Assembly: GCA_041624375.1 (NCBI GenBank)
Contig: JBFJVD010000185.1
Location: 1 to 5,992, forward strand
From: JBFJVD01 sp041624375
GTDB taxonomy: Bacteria; Chloroflexota; Anaerolineae; Anaerolineales; E44-bin32
Direction: 5' to 3'
DNA: 5,992 nucleotides
Part shown: positions 1 through 4,104 of the stretch, piece by piece
Position numbering within the stretch: the first letter of the stretch is position 1
Layout of the letters: each line of letters opens with the position of its first letter
Translations under genes and position numbers: made by a program
Notes under the pieces: model-generated
What the model was told of the DNA's origin: nothing
Seen by the model: only the letters and a program-made list of their open reading frames with translations
Database searches by the model: none

Positions 1-74
1 ACGGCAACAGCAACGACAACGATAACGACAACGACAATGACAACGATAACGACAACGACAATGACAACGATTAG
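1..74 (+). CDS. 3' end of a gene encoding an Asn-Asp repeat tail (5'-truncated by the window)
   Basis: Only the last 23 full codons are visible, in the frame starting at base 3: Gly-Asn-Ser-Asn-Asp followed by nine Asn-Asp pairs and a TAG stop at 72-74. The frame is supported by the strict Asn/Asp alternation and by synonymous AAC/AAT and GAC/GAT use. Such a tail is low-complexity, hydrophilic, acidic and presumably disordered. Known context: in Chloroflexota, Asn/Asp-rich tails are often found at the C-terminus of secreted or membrane-anchored DUF5666-type proteins. The downstream gene at 755-2170 is a DUF5666-like protein, so this may be a related protein, but no domain is visible here to prove it. 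The body of the gene lies outside the window and its function cannot be assigned. Confidence 0.7.
   Translation, partial: GNSNDNDNDNDNDNDNDNDNDND
18..71 (+). repeat. 24-nt tandem repeat encoding (Asn-Asp)4 units
   Basis: Two identical 24-nt copies (18-41 and 42-65), each coding Asn-Asp four times with the same synonymous codon order (AAC GAT AAC GAC AAC GAC AAT GAC), are followed by the first 6 nt of a third copy (66-71) before the stop codon. A 6-nt sub-period (AACGAC-like) lies within the 24-nt unit. Identical codon choice in the two copies points to recent duplication by slippage or recombination rather than selection on the protein alone. Confidence 0.9.
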
Positions 75-96
75 CCGGCAACACACTTAGTGATAC

Positions 97-102
97 AGGA
101 GG
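97..102 (+). promoter_or_regulatory. Perfect Shine-Dalgarno-like AGGAGG without a normally spaced start codon
   Basis: AGGAGG is a consensus ribosome-binding core, but no ATG, GTG or TTG sits 5-12 nt downstream. The first in-frame starts of the sigma gene are TTG at 120 and ATG at 123 (inside the loop of the 106-138 hairpin), then ATG at 144. If the 106-138 hairpin forms, the unpaired distance from this motif to ATG 144 is 3 + 5 = 8 nt, which is ideal. It may therefore be a looped-out ribosome-binding site, or it may be a chance match. Confidence 0.35.
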
Positions 103-105
103 CGC

Positions 106-138
106 GCTGACCACAGAGCTTGATGCTCTGTGGTCAGC
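106..138 (+). terminator. Perfect 14-bp inverted repeat (hairpin); terminator-like or regulatory
   Basis: The left arm 106-119 and right arm 125-138 are perfect reverse complements, with a 5-nt TTGAT loop at 120-124. It begins 32 nt after the stop codon of the upstream gene, where an intrinsic terminator would be expected. No T-tract follows the right arm (the next bases are CCGGAATG), so classical Rho-independent termination is not well supported. It could instead be an operator, since it spans about -54 to -22 of the candidate extended -10 promoter at 145-153, or an mRNA structure controlling translation of the sigma gene. The hairpin itself is certain; its role is not. Confidence 0.55.
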
Positions 139-144
139 CCGGAA

Positions 145-153
145 TGCTATACT
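145..153 (+). promoter_or_regulatory. Candidate extended -10 promoter for the sigma/anti-sigma operon
   Basis: TG-C-TATACT (145-153) matches the extended -10 form TGnTATAAT with one mismatch in the hexamer. No good -35 hexamer lies 16-18 nt upstream; TTGATG at 120-125 is 22 nt away. Extended -10 promoters tolerate a weak -35. Transcription would start near 160 and yield a leader of about 35 nt before the ATG codons at 195/198. An autoregulated ECF promoter with other motifs cannot be excluded. Confidence 0.4.
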
Positions 154-197
154 GCCCTGCGCATGACCACCTTCAGCTGTCCTATCGCCTGCTCATG

Positions 198-758
198 ATG
201 AGCGGCCACGACAACGCTGTGAGCGACCTGGCGGCAGAGCTGCAGGGCCTCAGGGACCTTGATCCGAAGACCGTGTCCGCGGTCCATGATCGATATTTCC
301 CTGAGGTCTATCGCTACGCCCGCTTCCGGATGACCGATGCGCGGCAGGCCGAGGATCTGGCGTCGGATGTGTTCGTGCGCCTGCTGGAGGCCATCCAAGC
401 AGGACGCCCGCCCCACACCCACCTTCGCGGCTGGCTGATGCGAACGGCCTCCAACTTGATCGCCGACCATTTTCGGAAGCAGTACCGTCAGCCGACCGAA
501 GCGCTCTCCGACGAGATCGAGGCCGCCAATGCAGATCCTGACCAGCACGCGGAAAAGCATGAGCAGCAGCGCACGGTCCGCAAGATGGTCAACAAGCTCA
601 CACCCGAACAGCAGCATGTGATTGCGCTGCGCTTCGGCAGCGGTTTTTCCCTTGAACAGACGGCCAATGCGCTGGGCAAAAACGCCAATGCGGTGAAGGC
701 GCTCCAATTCCGTGCCCTTGAGGCGCTGCGGAGCCTCACCGCAGAGGATCTCGAATGA
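198..758 (+). CDS. ECF-like RNA polymerase sigma-70 family factor
   Basis: From the ATG at 198 the product is 186 aa, the usual size for an ECF (group 4) sigma factor, which directs core RNA polymerase to a dedicated set of promoters. Region 2 spans about residues 25-97, including the EVYRYARFRM and AEDLASDVFVRLLEAI helices and the promoter-melting and -10 recognition part LRGWLMRTASNLIADHFRKQYR-like around 76-97. An acidic linker (about 100-122) separates it from region 4 (about 127-180), with LTPEQQHVIALRF and a helix-turn-helix SLEQTANALG-NANAVKALQFRALEAL that reads the -35 element. Adjacent ATGs at 195 and 198 are both possible starts and neither has a clear ribosome-binding site. ATG 144 would add 18 residues and is possible if the hairpin at 106-138 brings AGGAGG at 97-102 close to it. 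The stop overlaps the next start (ATGA, 755-758), indicating translational coupling with the membrane protein that probably controls it. The ECF subgroup cannot be assigned by eye. Confidence 0.9.
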   Translation: MSGHDNAVSDLAAELQGLRDLDPKTVSAVHDRYFPEVYRYARFRMTDARQAEDLASDVFVRLLEAIQAGRPPHTHLRGWLMRTASNLIADHFRKQYRQPTEALSDEIEAANADPDQHAEKHEQQRTVRKMVNKLTPEQQHVIALRFGSGFSLEQTANALGKNANAVKALQFRALEALRSLTAEDLE

Positions 759-2170
759 ACGACCGCCTGCACGATGCGCTTGAAGTTTGCCTGTCTGCGA
801 TGCGCAGTGGCGTCGCGCGAGAGACTTGTCTACAGCTGTACCCCGAGCTTGCAGACGAACTGCGACCGCTGCTACGGATTGCCGCGGTGCTGGAAGAGGC
901 AGAGACCGGAGCTGCGAGTTCGGAGGCGATCCGGCGCAGCCGCAAGCGCAGCCTCGACCGTGCAGCCGCACTGCGCAAGTCGGCGGGCAGGTTCCGCCTA
1001 CCAGCGTTCCTGCCGCGCTTCGCGTTGGCCGGGCTTGCGGCTGTGCTGGCGATCGTGCTTGGCCTCGGCTCGATCTCGGCTGCGGCCTCGCAAGCCTTGC
1101 CGGGTGACAGCCTCTATCTCGTCAAGCGGGCGCAAGAAATCGTTAACCTGCGCCTCGCGCCCAATCCCATCCAGGAACGCCAGCTTACTGCCAGCTACAA
1201 CCAGCGGCGGGTGAGCGAAGTCCGCGGCCTCCTGGCGCTCGAGCGGGTGGAGAGCGTCGCGTTCGAAGGCCGCCTGTTGCTCGAACCCGGCAACCTCTGG
1301 ACCGTCGGAGATATCCCGGTGATCGTGAGAGCCGGAACGCTGGTGGACGCTGGGCTGGCAAGCGGCCAGATCGTCAGTGTGGCCGGCTTCACGCGGCCTG
1401 GCGGCTGGGTGCAGGCCGACATGATCCATCTGCGCGGCTTCACCCTGAGCGGCACGATCGATCAGATGGCGCCCGATCAATGGGTGATCAACGGGCAGCC
1501 ACTGCTGATCGGACCGGCGACGCTGATCGCGCCGGGGATCCAGGTCGGCGAGACGATTATCGCACTGGTGCGGATCGAGAGCGGCGTCTGGGTGGCGGAA
1601 GCCTTGCTGCAGCTGCCTGATAACTTGCGATCCGGCAGGGGAACCGGCCCGGGCGCAGCGATGGAGCCGGAGGTTTTCGACATCGACGGCGACTTCGACT
1701 TCACCGGAACGGTAGGAGCCATCGGAGCTCAGCAGTGGACCATCGGCGGACGGACCATCCAGATCACTTCGGCGACCGAGATCCGGGGCACGATTCGGGT
1801 GGGTGACACGGTCCGCACTCGCGGTCTGGTGCGCAGCGATGGCAGCTACCAGGCCGAGGAAATCCGGCTTGAGACTCGCAGTGCTGAAGCGACCAGCACC
1901 GGATCGGGGGGACCCGAACCGACCGAGGAAGATGATCCGGAAAACGAGAATGAATCGGTGGACAAGGACGATGGCGAGAAGGTTGAATTCGTGGGCGTGC
2001 TGCAGTCGAGAAGCGGTTCGGTGTGGGTCATCGGTGGGACACAGGTCACCGTCGATTCGGATAGCGAGGTGAAGGACAACCCTCAGGTGGGCCAAATGGT
2101 CAGCGTGGAGGCCTTCCGCCAGCCCGATGGCAGTCTCTGGGCCAAGAAGATCGAACTTGAGGACGACTGA
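755..2170 (+). CDS. Membrane-anchored putative anti-sigma factor with DUF5667-like and four DUF5666-like repeats
   Basis: A 471-aa protein that starts inside the sigma gene's stop codon, with a GAGGA-like site about 7 nt upstream. Residues 1-80 are predicted cytoplasmic: two helical stretches with the pattern CL..MRSG....CLQLYPELADELRPLL, then a strongly basic stretch (RRSRKR...R). A single membrane segment follows at about 89-111, oriented N-in by the positive-inside rule. Next comes the motif ASQALPGDSLYLVKRAQEIV (112-131), typical of DUF5667 proteins. The extracytoplasmic part holds four beta-rich DUF5666-like repeats (about 168-228, 229-287, 314-373, 410-469) and an acidic linker (388-408). 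The architecture and coupling imply that it binds and holds the upstream sigma factor at the membrane and responds to an external signal; this role is inferred. It lacks the HxxxCxxC zinc anti-sigma motif (only Cys12 and Cys25 lie in the N-terminal part), so binding would be through a different fold. It could alternatively be an operon target rather than a regulator. Confidence 0.8.
   Translation: MNDRLHDALEVCLSAMRSGVARETCLQLYPELADELRPLLRIAAVLEEAETGAASSEAIRRSRKRSLDRAAALRKSAGRFRLPAFLPRFALAGLAAVLAIVLGLGSISAAASQALPGDSLYLVKRAQEIVNLRLAPNPIQERQLTASYNQRRVSEVRGLLALERVESVAFEGRLLLEPGNLWTVGDIPVIVRAGTLVDAGLASGQIVSVAGFTRPGGWVQADMIHLRGFTLSGTIDQMAPDQWVINGQPLLIGPATLIAPGIQVGETIIALVRIESGVWVAEALLQLPDNLRSGRGTGPGAAMEPEVFDIDGDFDFTGTVGAIGAQQWTIGGRTIQITSATEIRGTIRVGDTVRTRGLVRSDGSYQAEEIRLETRSAEATSTGSGGPEPTEEDDPENENESVDKDDGEKVEFVGVLQSRSGSVWVIGGTQVTVDSDSEVKDNPQVGQMVSVEAFRQPDGSLWAKKIELEDD
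1019..1087 (+). other. Predicted single transmembrane segment of the putative anti-sigma factor
   Basis: Residues 89-111 are an uninterrupted hydrophobic run (Ala/Leu/Val/Ile/Gly-rich, no charged residue), preceded by many Arg/Lys and followed by the LPGDSLY motif. This predicts a cytoplasmic N-terminus and an exported C-terminal three quarters of the protein. Confidence 0.8.
1256..2161 (+). repeat. Four degenerate DUF5666-like protein repeats of about 60 aa
   Basis: The units at 1256-1438, 1439-1615, 1694-1873 and 1982-2161 share one pattern: F/V-x3-G at the start, then W-x-I/V near position 16, a Thr/Ser-rich strand, an hG-x2-V/I-x-h step and a closing G-x-W/Y-x-A-x2-I/L-x-L. Key matches are EGRLL/SGTID/TGTVG/VGVLQ at the start and VQADMIHL/VAEALLQL/QAEEIRLE/WAKKIELE at the end. 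Units 1 and 2 abut directly, while 2-3 and 3-4 are separated by linkers of 26 and 36 aa. The repeats are diverged at the DNA level, so they are old. Small beta-barrel folds are expected from the family; no ligand is recognisable. Confidence 0.75.
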
Positions 2171-2194
2171 AGACCTCTCCGGAATCCGCCTCCA

Positions 2195-2230
2195 GGACCG
2201 CCGCTGACGCTCGATGGGTCACGGTGGTCC
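2195..2230 (+). terminator. Bulged 13-bp hairpin, possible terminator of the sigma/anti-sigma operon
   Basis: Arms 2195-2203 and 2222-2230 pair over 9 bp (one G-U), continued by TGAC 2205-2208 with GTCA 2218-2221 after a bulged C at 2204; the loop is 2209-2217. It lies 24 nt after the stop codon of the membrane protein and is followed by TTTCAATT, a short and imperfect T-rich stretch. The position and GC-rich stem fit an intrinsic terminator, but the weak T-tract lowers confidence. Confidence 0.5.
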
Positions 2231-2250
2231 TTTCAATTCCCCGAAACTCG

Positions 2251-2279
2251 TTGACGTCCCTCGCGGATGCGCATACAAT
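2251..2279 (+). promoter_or_regulatory. Near-consensus housekeeping promoter for the FmdB-family gene
   Basis: TTGACG (2251-2256) and TACAAT (2274-2279) are separated by exactly 17 bp, and each hexamer has a single mismatch to TTGACA/TATAAT. Transcription would start near 2286, giving a leader of about 23 nt to the ATG at 2309. This excludes the upstream in-frame ATG at 2267, which lies within the promoter. It is the strongest promoter match seen in the window and makes the small gene independent of the sigma operon. Confidence 0.8.
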
Positions 2280-2295
2280 CGACAGGCGTCCCCCG

Positions 2296-2300
2296 AGGAG
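2296..2300 (+). promoter_or_regulatory. Ribosome-binding site that fixes the FmdB-family start
   Basis: AGGAG (within CGAGGAGTG) ends 8 nt before the ATG at 2309, an ideal spacing. It supports the 71-aa product beginning MPLYEY rather than a longer form from 2267. Confidence 0.8.
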
Positions 2301-2308
2301 TGAGGCCG

Positions 2309-2524
2309 ATGCCGCTGTACGAGTACGTCTGCTTGGATTGTCATACGAAGCTCGAGAGGCTGCGCAGCATGGAGGAGGCGGACGCCCGAATTGAGTGCGT
2401 GGCCTGCGGCAGCGATCGGACGCGACGCGCGTTATCGCTCTTCTTTGCCCATGGCCGCGCGAAGCCCGAAACGACGACCGTTGGTGGGTGTGCTTGTGGC
2501 GGCAGCTGCCATTGCCGCAATTGA
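2309..2524 (+). CDS. FmdB-family small zinc ribbon protein with extra Cys-rich tail
   Basis: A 71-aa protein beginning MPLYEYVCLDC, the signature of the FmdB regulatory-protein family (CxxC-CxxC zinc ribbon). Two pairs, Cys8/Cys11 and Cys30/Cys33, form the expected zinc-binding knuckles, with the family's RSMEEAD segment between them and a TRRALSLFF segment after. The C-terminus adds GGCACGGSCHC (residues 59-69), with Cys61, Cys63, Cys67, His68 and Cys69, which could hold a second metal. FmdB was named for a putative role in formamidase/amide-operon regulation, but most members have no proven function; nucleic acid or partner-protein binding is a reasonable guess. It has its own promoter (2251-2279) and ribosome-binding site and is probably monocistronic or weakly linked to the P450 gene, which starts 158 nt downstream. 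Confidence 0.85.
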   Translation: MPLYEYVCLDCHTKLERLRSMEEADARIECVACGSDRTRRALSLFFAHGRAKPETTTVGGCACGGSCHCRN

Positions 2525-2568
2525 GCGTCCACTCGCCCCACGGCCCGGCAAGGGCATACACGCTCCGG

Positions 2569-2603
2569 TTTTGATTAACACCTGATGCATCTAATTTTGT
2601 TTG
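2569..2603 (+). promoter_or_regulatory. AT-rich patch upstream of the P450 gene, weak promoter candidate
   Basis: This stretch is markedly AT-rich against GC-rich surroundings. TTGATT (2571-2576) and TAATTT (2592-2597) could act as -35 and -10 elements, but the 15-bp spacing is short and the -10 matches poorly. The 8-bp palindrome GATGCATC (2584-2591) lies between them and might be an operator half or chance. The composition favours a promoter here; the exact elements are uncertain. Confidence 0.35.
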
Positions 2604-2682
2604 CCATGGCCGCCCAACATGGGACCTGTTGTCGCGCGCCCGGCGACCGGCGCTGCTCGAAGGTGTGGATGGGAAGCGTATC

Positions 2683-4098
2683 ATGAGCCGCCCTGCTGCA
2701 CCTGCACAGCGCTCCCACCTGCCCCAAGGCGACTCGGAAGCAGCGCATCACGGCGCCGCCACATTGAAGGATCCACCAAGGCCGCCCTGGCGTGAGACGC
2801 TGCGCCTTCTCCCGGAGCTTTGGCGCGATCCTCCACAAACCCTGCTGCGGGCGCATGCACTCTATGGCGATCTGTTCTGGGTGAATGCCGGCCCGCTCGG
2901 TTCGTACTACCTCGTAAGCGACCCTGCCTTTGTCTCCCGGATCACCACCGAGAATCACCGCAATTATCGGAAGGGCCATTTGTTCTCAGTGATCGATGTG
3001 GCCTTTGGCAACGGGCTGCTGACAGCCGAGGGCGAATCCTGGCAGCAGCAGCGGCGAATTCTGCAGCCACGGTTCAGGCATGAAGCGCTCGAGGGCTGGC
3101 TGGCGCCGCTGCGCATAGAGCTCGATCGCATGCTGGGCCGCTGGGACGCAGCGGCTGCTCGGGGGGAGATCCTCGACCTTGAAGTTGAAATGCGGGATCT
3201 CAGTCGGAGTGTCATCCTCCAATTGATCGCCGGCGCCGATCTCAACCAGGAGGTTGAGCAGCTCTACCAGGCATTTATTGCAGCAGCCAAGTCTTCGCTC
3301 TTTACCGGACGGCTCCCCACCCGCAGCAGGCGTCGGCTGCTTCGGGTGTACCGGCGGCTGGACAGCCTGCTTCGGGAACTGATCCTTGATGCAGAGAAGG
3401 GGAACGTTCCTGAAGATTCCCTGCTCTCGTATCTCCTGCATGCGCGGGACCCTCGAAGCAACGTGCGGCTACATGGCGAGCTGCTGCGCAACGAGTTGGT
3501 GACCCTGGTCTTCGCCGGCTTTGGCACGACAGCCCAGTTGCTCACCTGGGCATGGTACTTGCTTGGCCAGCACCCGGCAGCGCGCCGCAGGCTCCAGCAG
3601 GAGACCAACGAGGTTCTCCAAACCGGCCTTCCAGGTTTCGCCGACTTTCAACGCCTGACCTACACCGGGCAGGTGCTTCAAGAAGCGGCCAGGCTTTACC
3701 CTCCTTCCTGGACCAACGGCCGGTTCGTGCGCGAGGATGACCACTTCGACGGCTATCGAGTTCGAGCCGGAGCCGCCGTCATCTTCAGCCAATATGTGAT
3801 CCATCGCCACCCGGACTACTGGGATGATCCGGAGATCTTCCGGCCCGAGCGCTTTGCGCCAGAGGCGAATGAACCGCGTCACCCGGCAGCCTATTTCCCA
3901 TTCGGCCTCGGGCCCCGCAATTGCATCGGGCGCGACCTCGGGATGCTGATCTCACGGCTGAGCCTGGCCAGCCTGGCGCACGCCTTCACACCCGAGCTGA
4001 TCCCAGATCACCCGGTTGTGCCGGAGCCGATATTTATCCTTCGTCCTCAACAAGGGGTGCTGGCCAGGCTCAGACTCTCAAATCGCGGCCAAACCTAG
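2683..4098 (+). CDS. Cytochrome P450 (E-class-like heme monooxygenase) with atypical I-helix motif
   Basis: A 471-aa haem-thiolate protein. Family motifs seen: helix C W120-x3-R124 (haem propionate contact), I-helix A278-G-F-G-T-T283, K-helix E334-A-A-R337, FRPERF (386-391), and the haem loop FGLGPRNCIG with ligand Cys414. The Cys loop and the length resemble CYP102/CYP3/CYP4-like enzymes more than the roughly 400-aa bacterial class I type. No N-terminal anchor or signal peptide is seen, so it is probably cytosolic. P450s use electrons and O2 to hydroxylate or epoxidise small lipophilic molecules; the substrate cannot be inferred. The odd point is that the usual acidic residue before the I-helix Thr is Gly281 (codon GGC at 3523-3525). 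No ferredoxin or reductase gene is nearby. ATG 2683 is chosen because GGGAAG lies 6 nt upstream and the residues before it do not resemble the family; TTG 2629 or GTG 2665 would add 18 or 6 residues. Confidence 0.93.
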   Translation: MSRPAAPAQRSHLPQGDSEAAHHGAATLKDPPRPPWRETLRLLPELWRDPPQTLLRAHALYGDLFWVNAGPLGSYYLVSDPAFVSRITTENHRNYRKGHLFSVIDVAFGNGLLTAEGESWQQQRRILQPRFRHEALEGWLAPLRIELDRMLGRWDAAAARGEILDLEVEMRDLSRSVILQLIAGADLNQEVEQLYQAFIAAAKSSLFTGRLPTRSRRRLLRVYRRLDSLLRELILDAEKGNVPEDSLLSYLLHARDPRSNVRLHGELLRNELVTLVFAGFGTTAQLLTWAWYLLGQHPAARRRLQQETNEVLQTGLPGFADFQRLTYTGQVLQEAARLYPPSWTNGRFVREDDHFDGYRVRAGAAVIFSQYVIHRHPDYWDDPEIFRPERFAPEANEPRHPAAYFPFGLGPRNCIGRDLGMLISRLSLASLAHAFTPELIPDHPVVPEPIFILRPQQGVLARLRLSNRGQT

Positions 4099-4104
4099 TC
4101 ACGC

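Noticed and set aside
18..71. Short-period repeat considered as a CRISPR or regulatory iteron array
   Set aside because: The copies are contiguous without spacers and stay in a coding frame of Asn-Asp ending in a stop codon, so this is a coding minisatellite.
147..971. Long minus-strand open frame (274 codons) opposite the sigma gene
   Set aside because: It is antisense to a clear sigma factor, its translation is Arg/His/Gly-rich with no recognisable domain, and it crosses the sigma/anti-sigma boundary. It is a by-product of GC-rich codon bias.
998..2095. Long minus-strand open frame (365 codons) opposite the DUF5666-like gene
   Set aside because: The translation looks like a reverse shadow (Asp-Arg-His-rich, no domain), and the plus-strand frame has a clear TM and four internal repeats.
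2524..2572. Possible terminator after the FmdB-family gene (AGCGT/ACGCT arms, inner GCCC/GGGC, then CCGGTTTT)
   Set aside because: The stems are only 4-5 bp with large unpaired parts; this is too weak to call beyond chance.
2100..2684. Minus-strand open frame (194 codons) across the FmdB-family gene and both intergenic regions
   Set aside because: It runs through the near-consensus promoter and the FmdB-family gene on the other strand, has no ribosome-binding site I can see, and its product is low-complexity Arg/Ser.
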